Shown here in pieces: positions 46,189-57,002 of a DNA stretch of 64,000 nt. Within the stretch, counting starts at the first letter, position 1; each line of letters opens with the position of its first letter. The position numbers were made by a program, and so were the translations under genes. The notes below the pieces were generated by a model. The model made no database searches, was not told the DNA's origin, and saw nothing but the letters and a program-made list of their open reading frames with translations. The stretch is from NCBI GenBank assembly GCA_037178975.1, contig JASJZH010000004.1, forward strand, positions 8,060,001 through 8,124,000, written 5' to 3'. The DNA is from Oscheius tipulae. Lineage: Eukaryota > Nematoda > Chromadorea > Rhabditida > Rhabditidae.

Positions 46189-47559
46189 GTGCCGCACTTG
46201 ACGCCGTAATAGTGTAAAAAAGCAGTGAAACTCGGCTTCTCCTTCTGCGACTGAAAAAGGAAACCTCATTGTTCTTGCCGCATCAACAGGTTTGTTTTGC
46301 GAGCGGAGAGGGGACATTGACGGGCCAGTGAATGATTTGTAAGGTTCGGGTAGAAGACGAGAGAGAAAGTGAGTGAAAGGACAAAAAACTGCTTAACGTA
46401 AAATAAACGACACTGAGATCCGATCTTTGTCTATCAATGTTGTTCCAAGCCAAGGTTAGTGACTTGCGAAGGGAACGCTTGATGTCTGAGGATCAGAGAT
46501 CTTGGCTCTGAGACATAAGCAAATTGATTTGTCCTGAGAGATTGAGTAGAGTCCTTTGGAGTGTTTATCCCTTGGTATCTGTGGCTCTCATCTATCGAGC
46601 AACTGTTCTGTTCACTTTGTGACAGCAAACTTTGCTTGTAGATAATGATTGACGAAGCTTCCTTCCATCTTTTCCGTGTTATTGCACTGTTTCTCCAGTT
46701 GAGAGAAGGGACGCAGGATTAGTAGTTTACTCTCGTATGAAACCCAAAGGAACAACCTCGGTCCATCTGATATCGTCTACCCTAGAGCTGAAAGCACTAT
46801 TTTTGAACAACTGAGTTAAATTTTCCCCATTCTAGACTCAAAACGTTTGAAAAGACTTCATGAATACTAAACTTTTAGAGAACAACTTATTAAACAAGCA
46901 GTCAACAGTCAGCAAGCCCAATTGTACCGTACTAAACCCATGAATGATGGCGTAAATCTAATGTAAATTTTTGTTATAGACTTTTTTCTGTTGTTGATCG
47001 TTGCCATAATGAACCGCTGCAACAAAAGCTTTAGCTTCACGCACTTTCTTCTCACAACTTCCGGGTTTAAAAAAAGATAGGAAGGTAAAAAACTAGTTAG
47101 TAGCCCATGATTTCACTTATTTAACCTTTTACTTAATGTATGTTAAATCCGGTCATTCTCACTTATATGTTTTATCGTTTGATCCATGTTTTGACCTTTC
47201 AGTGGCTTAACTCACGTAGACCTAATTACAACTTCCCCATGGCTCTCAAGGTTAGCTAACCATCATAAATCATTGGCTGATAGCGCTAACTCTCTCTCTC
47301 TCCCGCTCTAACCATATCAACTTCACTTTCGTTTGTTAGAGATGTTGCCAAAAGTGACCGCATCCTAAAGGTCGTCGGGGGCGCCAACTTTCCTTTATCG
47401 GCCGATTTATCTGTCTCGTGGCCGCTGGCAAGGCTCGAAGACCAGACTTCATCTTACAAATGGTGTGTAAATCGTCGACCCGGGGAAAGCTCACTGGCGT
47501 ACCGGTTGGCATCTCTTTTTTCATGTCGCGTACTGCCAACCCGATGTTACGACGAACTG

Positions 47560-47565
47560 TATAAA
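47560..47565 (+). promoter_or_regulatory. TATA box of collagen twin 2
   Basis: TATAAA followed by GGGAC, about 50 nt upstream of a leader-exon donor near 47613. The arrangement mirrors twin 1. Confidence 0.6.
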
Positions 47566-47666
47566 GGGACGAACGGCGAACGGTGTAGCCATCACATCCC
47601 CCAGTCTCGTCTAGGGTAAAGGTAAACATTTACCTTCTCCTCGCTTGACTGAACCAACTTTTCCAG

Positions 47667-48656
47667 ATGTCCGATCCTAAATACGAGACACGTGAGGCTG
47701 AGAGCCTGAGGAAGTTGGCCTTCTTCGGAATTGCCATCTCCACCGTCGCCACCCTGACTGCCATCGTCGCTGTCCCTATGTTGTACAACTACATGCAGCA
47801 CGTTCAGTCCTCCCTCCAGGCCGAGGTCGACTTCTGCCAGCACAGAACCGACGGTCTTTGGGATGAGTACAAGAGGGTTAGTCTATCTTTTCCTATGTTT
47901 CAAACATACAAACTTAAGTACGAGTCTGCCCACGGAGCTTTCGGACGCATCAAGCGTGAGGCTCACCTCGCCCACCGTCGTTCTGCTGCCACTGGCAAGC
48001 ACCGTCGTGCTCGTCAAGGATACGATGCTCCCGTCGAGTCTGCTCCTGCCGCCCAGGGAGGAAGCTGCTGCTCTTGCGGAACCGGACCTGCTGGACCCGC
48101 TGGAGCCCCCGGACAGGACGGAGCTCCCGGAAACGACGGACAGCCCGGAAACGATGGACAGCCTGGATCTGATGCCGCTCCTGATGCTCAGCCTTCTGCT
48201 GATGACTTCTGCTTCGACTGCCCCGCTGGACCTCCCGGACCCGCCGGTAACCCCGGACCCAAGGGACCCAACGGAAACCCCGGAGCTCCTGGAGCCCCCG
48301 GAGGAGCCGCTCAACCTGGACCTGCCGGACCTCCCGGACCCCCTGGACCAGCCGGAAACGACGGTCAACCTGGTGCCCCTGGACAGCCCGGAGCTCCCGG
48401 ACAAGTCCAAGACGTTCCCGGCCCTGCTGGACCCGCTGGACCTCCCGGACCTGCTGGACCCCCTGGCCCCGATGGACAGCCTGGTGCCCCTGGACAAGGA
48501 GCTCAACCTGGACCTCAGGGACCTCCCGGAGATGCTGGATCCGATGGACAGCCCGGAGCTCCCGGACAGCCAGGAAGCCCAGGAGAAGATGGAGCCCAGG
48601 GAGACAAGGGCGCTTGCGACCACTGCCCTCCTCCTCGTACCGCTCCTGGATATTAA
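47667..48656 (+). CDS. cuticle collagen, identical twin 2
   Basis: The architecture is the same as that of 45044-46033: [14 protein letters not shown] start, membrane segment, 42-nt intron, CCSCG cluster, Gly-X-Y blocks and [13 protein letters not shown] end. The main frame and both long overlapping frames translate identically to the first copy. This implies near or complete nucleotide identity over about 990 bp, intron included. Similarity stops at the ATG/acceptor on one side and just after the stop codon on the other; the 3'UTRs are only loosely alike. Confidence 0.93.
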   Translation: MSDPKYETREAESLRKLAFFGIAISTVATLTAIVAVPMLYNYMQHVQSSLQAEVDFCQHRTDGLWDEYKRVSLSFPMFQTYKLKYESAHGAFGRIKREAHLAHRRSAATGKHRRARQGYDAPVESAPAAQGGSCCSCGTGPAGPAGAPGQDGAPGNDGQPGNDGQPGSDAAPDAQPSADDFCFDCPAGPPGPAGNPGPKGPNGNPGAPGAPGGAAQPGPAGPPGPPGPAGNDGQPGAPGQPGAPGQVQDVPGPAGPAGPPGPAGPPGPDGQPGAPGQGAQPGPQGPPGDAGSDGQPGAPGQPGSPGEDGAQGDKGACDHCPPPRTAPGY

Positions 48657-49498
48657 GCGGGTCCTTCATCTCGTCTATACATATCGTTTTCATAATCTCG
48701 AATAAACCGCTAGTTTTTGCAAACACTTGCTGTTTTTCACTTTTTCAAACACTCTTTTTATTGGTTTACACGGGTGAATGGCCTTAGGCACCAGTGGCAT
48801 GAAAACTGGCTATGATCGCATCTCTCTCAGTTTCACCTCGCCGCATGTCAATCAAATGAACTCGGTAGCTACAAAGAAATAACCTGAGGTGAAGACGATG
48901 TCACGTGAAAGGGACTCAATGGTCAGATTGTTTTTGGAAAGTGTGGCGCCAGAGGGGCAGTCTGCAAGCTTCTTATCAGAATGCATAGTTAGACCAGCGC
49001 GATAGCATATCGCTTCTTCTCGGACCACCGGCGTCATCGGATTACCACTTACTTTTGTATAGCAAGAGCCCTTATCCTGTACTTTCACTTCTTGTGTTCT
49101 AGAGTTCGGTTTGTGATGTTTTCACCTTGAGTACTACTCTAGACAGCTGATTTTTTGGTCTTGCTAGATCCCGTTCTAACTTCGTGGTGTTTGTAAACTA
49201 ATGTTTCTGAAACGAAATCACTTATTTGCCATTTTCCGATTTACAAGAAACACTGGATATTCAGAATATTAGCCTCTCGAAACCTTTTGGACAAAGTTCT
49301 GCGATGTCAGCTATTGTGTGAAAGAGTGTCGGCTTGGATCCAAGTACAAATAGTTAGCTACTTGTGTTCTTCTCTTCTTTTAGTGTTGCTAGTGATAAGA
49401 CAACAAGGGAATAGTTAGCATGCAAGTTATCAGCAGAACTCCGGAGTCTTTTATCGACATAACTATTTGCCAAGCAGAAATTAGCACATTTTCAGAAC
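48657..49498. other. intergenic region with one weak minus-strand ORF
   Basis: The minus ORF 48852-49088 encodes a Cys-containing 78-codon frame (GSCYTKVSG..., EEAICYRAGLTM, KLADCPSGATL). An AATAAA on the same strand lies near 48757. This could be the last exon of a small secreted protein, but no start or upstream exon is convincing. Confidence 0.35.
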
Positions 49499-52399
49499 AT
49501 GAAAGTGAGGTTAAACCGCTGCGACTACATTATTCTTCTTTTCGCTGTTCTGTTTATTATTGTAGGCACCGTGACGTGGATAATTTTCCCAGAAATCTAT
49601 GAAAACGAAGTTCAGGCGGTAATACCTAATGTGCTCTGCAGCAATAAATTTTCCAGAACTTGTTATTCAAGCAGAATGCGGACAAAACGTATCCGAAATC
49701 CACGTGGATGTGGTCGCATCCACCCATGCTCAACATTATGCGCTTCTTCTTTTTCAATGTTACAAATCCTGATGAAATTTTGTACGAAGGAGCCAAACCA
49801 GCAATTCTTGAAGTACGAAGTCCCGCTTTCTACAACCAAATGGTTTTTAGACCTCTGCTTATACATTCCAAGAGAAAGAAGAGAAAAAATATATGCAGTG
49901 GTCGGCTGACGGAGACGAGGTCTTCTATGAAAACTACAAATCGTACTATGCGAGACCAGAATATTGTAATGACTGTGATTTTAATGACAAAGTGACCATC
50001 CCCAACCCTGTGGCACTAGTAAGATAGTTTGTCTGAGTATATTCAGTTCTTCTTCAGGGAGCTGCAGCCGACCTCTTCGATCCCCAGTACAATGTTTCTG
50101 AGCCATTTAGAGTGCTTACTGCCTGGACTATGCTGTTGTTGGGAGAATATCCTTTCGTGTGAGTTTAAGTAAAAACTTTAAAGTAAAAGTATCCTACGTA
50201 ACTCAAATAAATTCAATTCGTGTGCGTCATGCAGCTCAGTGGCTGGAAGCCAAGCCCGGCCTGAAAGCGAAGCAAATTACAAACTATATTCCAGGACACA
50301 ATCAGTAAACGACATTCTTTTCAACGGCTATCCAGACCCTCTTCTATCAGCGGCTCATAGCAAGGTACTACTAAACATTCCGACCAAAAACCACTTTCAG
50401 TTCCTCTCCCATATCGAAGTTCTCTACTTCGATGGTAAAAACATTATTCCTATTCCAATTCCCGATATGTCCAGGATGGCGTTCTTCCAAGGGGTCAGTT
50501 TTTTTCCTTGCTCCACCTTATCAGTGTTCAGTATAACAATAGCCAAGACGCCTGGTACTGGATCAAAACAGGAAGGAGTGATATTGACAGAGTGGGGGAG
50601 GTGGTGACATGGGCAAATCAGACCCAGCTTCCAGCTTCCTGGTGGGGAGATGAGTATTCGAGAAGCATCAGGGGATCAGGTTCTCTTTGAGATTTTTTCA
50701 CAATTTAGACTTTTGTAGATTCCGGAAGTTTTTCCAAGATGCACCTGAAAGAGAGTGACACCATCTCAATGTTCCAGTCCTTCTTCTGTCGATCCTTCGA
50801 TGCCAGTTACCTGAATCAGTCTTCAGTTCATTCTGTTCCAGCCTACAAGTATTTTCACCAAAAGATTTTAGTAACTAGGTTTCAGTTACTCGGTTGATTA
50901 TGAACAATGGGATACCACAGCCGATCAGAATGTTGGATTTCGATATCGGAACGTTGAAAAGATGGACTACTATCCAAGCTGGCCGTCCTGCCCTTCAAGA
51001 AAACCTCTCCTTTGCACGAATCCAATAGTCAACTGTGCCCTACAGGAGAATCTTTGTCACGACTGCTGCCAGGGATCGTTTGTCAATAGCACGTTTTTGT
51101 TGCCACCGGGGATGTATCCATTGGTTTGTTACCCAGGTGAGCCCATCAAATATTTAGAAAGAATGATACATGCAGCAATTCCATCTTTACTTCCCAGACT
51201 GTGAGTACAAAAATTATTTTGCCTGTTGTAAGAATCGATGCAGTATTGTAGACCACATCCGCGTCATCTTTCGACATGGCAACCACCGGATCGCAACTTT
51301 TGAATCCACGTGGTCGCCATACAGGCAAATAGCTAACGTAGTAGAGAAAAGATCTGATTTAACAGGAAAGCGTGGAATGGAGCGTGGAATGTCTGTAAGT
51401 GACAGTTTTGTGTAGAGAATATGATCCATGATCGAGGACTAGCCTTTGGCCACAACAGAACAACCGGAATGTCAGAATAGAACTACTTGATTGTTAGAGG
51501 CTCATTCATTTTTGTAGGCTACGTAAGGATCGCCTTCTGGTATCTGGATTGTATCCTCTTAGTCCAAGTGGTCGACCTACAAGAAAACAACTAGCATAAT
51601 GAAAAATAGGTTGCGGAATAATGCTAGAGACAGGTATGGCTGTGAAGAGAATGGAATATTGCTGCAATACGCTGCGAATTTATGGGCAGACAGTAGGTTT
51701 TAAATACGGAAATGAAACAATTTGATTAGCTAGAGCTAGAGAAAGTGAACCGGAAATATGAACATAGGAATATTGTCTGTTTGCCAATTGCTTCCAGCAA
51801 TATTGAAACGCACAGATCTTGGTAGATCCTGTAACAAAGCTTTCACTATTAAGTTAGATGTTGTTTTGTGATTGAACACATTTCTAAGAGAAGATCTAAT
51901 GTTCAGGCAAACTGGAGATGTCACCCTTCTCGGTCATGTTCAGTCCTCCACACTTTGTCTATTCTCCTAACCAAGTCATCAATTCTGTGCATGGTCTCAG
52001 TCCCAACCTCGACGTTCATCGACCAATAGTGTATGCACACGAGCCGGTAAGTTCCGTTCACCCTCTGAGCTAATCAAATTTCAGTTTTCGGGGACTGTTC
52101 TAAGTGTAGTTGTTCAGGTACAAGTTAGCATACCAGTCTTTCCCAATCCTATTGTATTGTGAGTCGGACTGTTTAACCCAAGTAAACTAAGTTCCAGTCA
52201 ATTTATGGGCATGCCAACCAGCATAATTCCAATATTTTGGCAATCAGCCAGGGCCGAATTGACTGACGACACTTACCATCTCATTTGGATAGGATTCGTC
52301 TTCGTTCCACTCTTTGTAGACATTTTAAAATACTGCCTCATCGGACTTGGACTCTTTCTGATTGCGGTGGTGGCCTTCCGAGTCCTTAGGCGAAAATAA
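49499..52399 (+). CDS. CD36-family scavenger receptor (SCAV/SNMP type)
   Basis: This is a two-pass plasma or lysosomal membrane receptor for lipids and lipoproteins. The start ATG 49499 opens MKVRLNRCDY. The first membrane span is IILLFAVLFIIVGTVTWIIF. The ectodomain carries WMWSHPPMLNIMRFFFFNVTNPDE, a family hallmark. It continues with TAWTMLLLGEYPFV, joined by splicing to TQSVNDILFNGYPDPLL, then DAWYWIKTG. Next are the Cys-rich part (CALQENLCHDCCQGSF and LPPGMYPLVCYPG), MFSPPHFVYSPNQVINSVHGL and SPNLDVHRPIVYAHEP. The C-terminal span is LKYCLIGLGLFLIAVVAF with a short basic tail RVLRRK. At least nine introns are present, most near 40 nt. One (about 51137-51904) is roughly 770 nt. Several N-glycosylation sites are present. 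Confidence 0.9.
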
Positions 52400-52436
52400 C
52401 ATGTACTGAACAAAACAATACGGGTAATAAATCTAT

Positions 52437-53877
52437 TTATTTGTTGAGATCTGGGTTATAAAATGAGGACCCTTTTGGGCTGTTGAGCCTGTAGAGAAGT
52501 ATGTCAATCATTCGAATCTCTTCCGGGGTTTGGTGATGAACAGAGATGAGCTCGGCAGCAAATGCTTCATATTTCTGATTGAAAAAACCTTAAAATCTTT
52601 AAAGTAAACGCACTCTCTTCTCAGGCCACATTGTCCATTTGGGATCGTCTTCCTTGGTTTCATACGTCTGCTGCATAGAGTAGGGCAAGAACCGATGCTG
52701 CTGTTTAGAATTTCTGGTATCTAGAGGATAGATTCCTAAATATTCTAAGCAGCTGAAGAGACGATTATTTTTGGCAAAAAAGAACAGACATAGCCAAACC
52801 CACATCCTCGCTGTCGTTGAAGGGACATAGTGTCCTGTTGTGATACAGATTTTTAGCGAAAACCTTCACTGCTCCGTTTGAGAGAACATATCCAGCACCG
52901 CCAGAGTTGTAGCCATCTTTCTAAACATTTTTCTATTGAGAAAGGGCGGTAGCGTACCAGGTAAGGTTTGAAAGTGTAGCCAAGATAATACGGTTCCGAG
53001 GGTTCCAACTGTTTCAGGTAGTCCTTCAAGTGTTCGACTATGACGTAAGAATCGTCGTCTGCCTAAAAAAATACTCTCAATTTGGTCCTGAAATCTCTAC
53101 CTTCATGTACCAGTCAAACTCGCTTGAAATTTCCGTATAAGCATAATAGAATCCTCTCAGTGTCTTGTAGAAAAGATTCACGTAGGAGTCATCTAGACCA
53201 GAGAACACTGTTGTAAAGGGTATTGTCTCGTCTTCAATGGGTTCAGTCGTAAAGAACTGGCCGTGATCACAGCGCTTCAGCCAAGTCTCATTGACAGCAG
53301 GGACCTTAAACAACGCCATTAACTGCACTTGACATGTGAAGGACGAGAGCGAAAGCAAAGGGCAAACATTAAAAAACAAATGGTAGAGGGTGGTTGTCTA
53401 GCCAGAGTAATTGAGGGAGACTATAACTGGAGGAAACTTGGCTGCTTATAGGTGGCTCACCTACCCTAGTTGTAAAGTATTTCGGTGCTGTCAGCACCCA
53501 ACAGAGGACTGATCCATTCATTGGCAGTTGTAGGGCCGCTTCTGAGCTTTGAACGTCTTCAATTACAGTGAAATCATGCTCCTTCCGTATTGCATTGAAA
53601 TTAATTTTATTTTCTTTCGTGGCCACAGGATTCAAAGTTCTGCTAGCAGTTCATGTTAGAGGAAACGAACTTACACGGCTTTCACCTCTTGGGATAATCT
53701 GTATTTCAAAGAAGAAACTAATATAATTACACAAGTCAAACTGATTATACCAGAGAATATTTTCAGACAGGGTTTACCGATTGAAATGCCCTAAAAACGA
53801 GATGGCAGTGAACAATATGGACATACCGTTTTGCTATGAATGAACAAGCTGCTCTCAGACGACCGGAATCTTTTCAT
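52437..53877 (-). CDS. C1GALT1: core 1 beta-1,3-galactosyltransferase (T-synthase)
   Basis: This is a type II Golgi enzyme that adds galactose to Ser/Thr-linked GalNAc to form core 1 O-glycan. The start ATG 53875-53877 gives a short basic tail MKRFRSSESS, then a membrane anchor (IFSGIISLTCVIILVSSL) and a stem. The catalytic part has VLCWVLTAPKYFTTR, VPAVNETWLKRCDHG, and EFDWYMK joined to ADDDSYVIVEHL, with the metal-binding DxD inside it. Then come EPYYLGYTFKPYL, GGAGYVLSNGAV, and CLEYLGIYPLDTR before the C-terminal YEAFAAELISVHHQTPEEI. It ends at 52437, 37 bp from the stop of the convergent CD36 gene. Length and motif order fit the C1GalT family. Confidence 0.88.
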
Positions 53878-54663
53878 AATCTCAGCTTAGTGTAAGAAGC
53901 TTGGGGTAAGATGAATCCGCTGAGTTCAATATGGCGTCTGTAAAAACATGGTTGTTGCGATTGTATCTGAAAAGGGCAGCTATCCGATAGGGCGATAATA
54001 GCCCACAGGATGAAATATTGTGGACTTCTAGGCTTGTGTGGGGAAGGAAGAGATAGGAAAAGGCGCACCTGGCCTTACGGAAGGCATAGTTGGCCTAAGT
54101 TTTAAAACTACTGACAAAGATTATAGGAAATTGATGCTCCATTGAAGTGCTCAACAACCTTTTTGTGTTCTTCCCCTAAAACATGTAACTATGGACCGGC
54201 TAAATGATTCATGGACGCCAGCAGCTCTAAGTCTTAACGGAATGAGAGAATACGTTTGAGAAGTTTATAGACTTGTGTTTTTTTTTCTTCCACCGATATA
54301 AAACTCTTGGTATTGCTTCGTAGTTTGTAGTTTGAAAAACTCGTAACTCGTGCTATTACACATGCGCAATAATATAGTGACCGAAGTAATTTTCCTAGAT
54401 GCTCAGATCTCAAGTACATCGGCAAAAAATATAAAAAAGAAATATAATACATTATTAGCTGTATTAGCTGGAACGAAAAATGGGCTACTAAACGCAAATC
54501 GCAATGTGTGATTTGCGATTACCTGTTGCGCTTAGGGGGCCATTTCTCGTTGCGGCACACATCCCTGGTTGCTATTCTCTCAGAACAATTACGCCCTAAA
54601 ACACCTGCAGTACTAATTAAGAACTGGTCGAATTCGTGTTATATTCTGTCTGACGGCGTAGCA
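53878..54663. other. intergenic region
   Basis: No gene is supported. This is the upstream sequence of the galactosyltransferase (minus) and the chemoreceptor (plus). Confidence 0.4.
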
Positions 54664-56098
54664 ATGAGCCGAATAAACCTCACAAATCCGTGGTATGACG
54701 ACACTCCTTATGTTATCCTGGGTCTTTCCATAAAGGCTTAGCTGTCTTATTCTTAACTCGCAATTTATTTAGATATTGGCCGGCGTAGGAGTAGCATTGG
54801 TGTTTTTTATTTTCTACTTACAGACATTCCACGCTCCAAAATATCTCTCTTCCACGTATAAGAGACTAATTGTTCTTCATGGCATACTGTGAGAGAAACA
54901 AACTTTTATATTACTAATTAATTTAGGTTAACAATTTCTCTTCCGTACTGTATTTGGCTAAGCATTCCAATACTCATGCTGCCTTATCCAGCATATCGTG
55001 GTGCAGGATTGTTGACTGACTGGGGTGTTTCACAGCCGCTTCAATATCAAGCAATAATCGCTCTTCTCCTCGGTAAGGAAGCTTTCTTCTGAACAGCATA
55101 AGCTTTCCTCAAAACTTCGAGCCTGATTACGTGAGAAACAAGACAAGAGTGAAAATTCAATCCATTGACCATCTATCAAAACACCAATCAATGAAAAAAA
55201 ACCTAGGCAAAGCCGCATAAGCAAAACTTATTAATGGTTTCAATGATGGAGTTCAACTCTTGGCCTTACCATTAGCATACGGACAATGATTATATATATT
55301 CTGTATAGATTTCTTTTAAAGGATATTGTTTCAGTGGTTCGAATTCTTGTCCTTTCGACGAGGTTTTACTAATTGTCAAAAAGCAACAAGCGCCAAAATG
55401 TGTTACTTCCAGGAAACTTATCAGCCGTTGCCGCACTTTTCTTCTACAAAATGGACTCCGTTCTTCCACCAGATCATATTCTGAACAAAAATTGGATTCG
55501 TGTCATATCTTACGGAATGACATACCCGTTTCTTATAGCAGCTGTCCCGGTATACTATTTTGTTTCGTCAAAGAATGACGAAAATAATGTCCTGAAACAA
55601 CGACTCTATCTAGAGTTTGGCGTCGTTTATCCCGATATATTTTCTTCTGATGCTTTCTTCTACAGTCTTGAAAGTTCGACTGCCTATTTTGCAGCAGGGT
55701 TAGGTGCAGTTGCTTCAACTAACGCATTCTTTGTTATCTCTTTCTCTTGGATAACTATTCACAGAATTCTCAAGAAAAACGTATCCCAGATGTCAGTCAA
55801 CACTAAGAAACAGCATTTGGAGGTCATGGCATCCCTAAGCAGTATGGTCTTATCCAGTATGTCTGTAGTTATCCTCACCGATGGCTCACTTGGTGCACTT
55901 ATCATCTCTAGAAGTTGGAGAGCCGACCTCTGCAATTACGCTATATTTTACGCATATATAGGAATTCCTCTGACTCTTGTCTGCTTCATTATTACGTACA
56001 GACCTTACAGACGAGTGATTTTCAATGGTATTATGAGACTGCATCCGGGAAGTCAACAACATTCTGTGTTTTTTGTTTCACCGATATTAACGATATGA
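54664..56098 (+). CDS. serpentine chemoreceptor, Srh-like
   Basis: This is a nematode seven-transmembrane chemosensory receptor. The start ATG 54664 gives MSRINLTNPWYDDTPY, with an N-glycosylation site, then a splice to ILAGVGVALVFFIFYLQTFHAPKYL (TM1 and loop). LHGILLTISLPYCIWL is TM2. LMLPYPAYRGAGLL and QYQAIIALLL follow and resemble the Srh family. An intron of about 340 nt (55073-55410) leads to the large last exon: NLSAVAALFFYK, YPFLIAAVPVYYFV, AFFVISFSWITIHRIL, a basic intracellular loop, ALIISRSW and IPLTLVCFIITYRPYRRVIF. The frame ends at 56098. The Srh class call is from overall pattern; Str or Sri are alternatives. Confidence 0.65.
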
Positions 56099-57002
56099 AA
56101 CTCTTGGCATTACAAGCTGGCTTTTAGCTGAGATTTTGCTTATTTTTCTTTTGTTTGCGGAGCTATCAAGACCTGTTTCGAAAGTTCAGTTGACCCCACA
56201 TTCCGAACAAACTGCTTAGGAAGTTGGGTGTCGTAATGACATCAAGATGACACCAATACCAACTTTGAAAAAGGTATTTTATTTATTTTGTTCCAAATAG
56301 TAGAATTATCTATAATGGAAAAACGTAAGCATACTATATTTTGTTTATACCTGAACAAGCTAAAGATTTCATGCACCACAGTTCTGGTTATTTTCGGCTT
56401 TTCAACAAGTTCTGAACTTTAGCGCAAGTTGTGTGCTTCAGCAGTGCGAAACTTATTTTTGTAACTGTATATTAGACTGACCAATAAGAAGAAAAAAGAC
56501 GATCGGTTTTAAAACGTATCCAGTAGCAAAAATTTAACTTCGAACCGTAGAACCAAAATCGTACAGAAACGTCGTTTTCAACAGAATGAGAATGGTGCTA
56601 CCGAGAAACCACCAATCTTCCGTTTTTCTCATTTCACCAATATGAATATTGAAATTTTCGAGTGGCGAATATTTTAAGTCCTTGCTTGCTGATCTTCACA
56701 GCCACTTGTTAAAAAAGAAATAACTGTATGAGTGGGCTGATGTTATTAGTTGCTTTTCAAATAGTACTCTTTATTCAACTGACTCAATAAAGCATTTTCG
56801 TACATTGAACGAGGAAGAAAAGTTGTCATAGATACAATTTAGAGCAAAGATTCTCTGATAGGGCAACCCGCGACGGAAAGAGTTCAGGCTAAGAAGTCAA
56901 CCTGGTGATCACAATCGTTGTTTAATGTTTTGAGCCGGGATACTACGACGATTAGAACTATGAAGACGATTTTTAAGAAAAAGTGAGCATAGAAAGAGGC
57001 AC
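56099..57002. other. intergenic region between convergent genes
   Basis: AT-rich and stop-rich. No gene or repeat is supported. Confidence 0.5.

Larger units (their letters stand above)
46034..47666. other. divergent promoter region between the twin collagens
   Basis: This is the 1.6-kb shared upstream region. Each side has its own TATA box, short non-coding leader exon and leader intron. Unlike the coding parts, the two halves are not similar. I see no other coding sequence. Confidence 0.6.
45044..48656. repeat. inverted repeat formed by the two collagen genes
   Basis: The two arms are 990 bp (45044-46033 and 47667-48656), reading away from each other around a 1.6-kb unrelated spacer. Identity is inferred from identical translations in three frames. 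Confidence 0.85.

Noticed and set aside
55330-55360. GGTTCGAATTC resembling a tRNA T-loop
   Set aside because: The flanks do not fold into a cloverleaf and the segment lies in an intron of the chemoreceptor gene.
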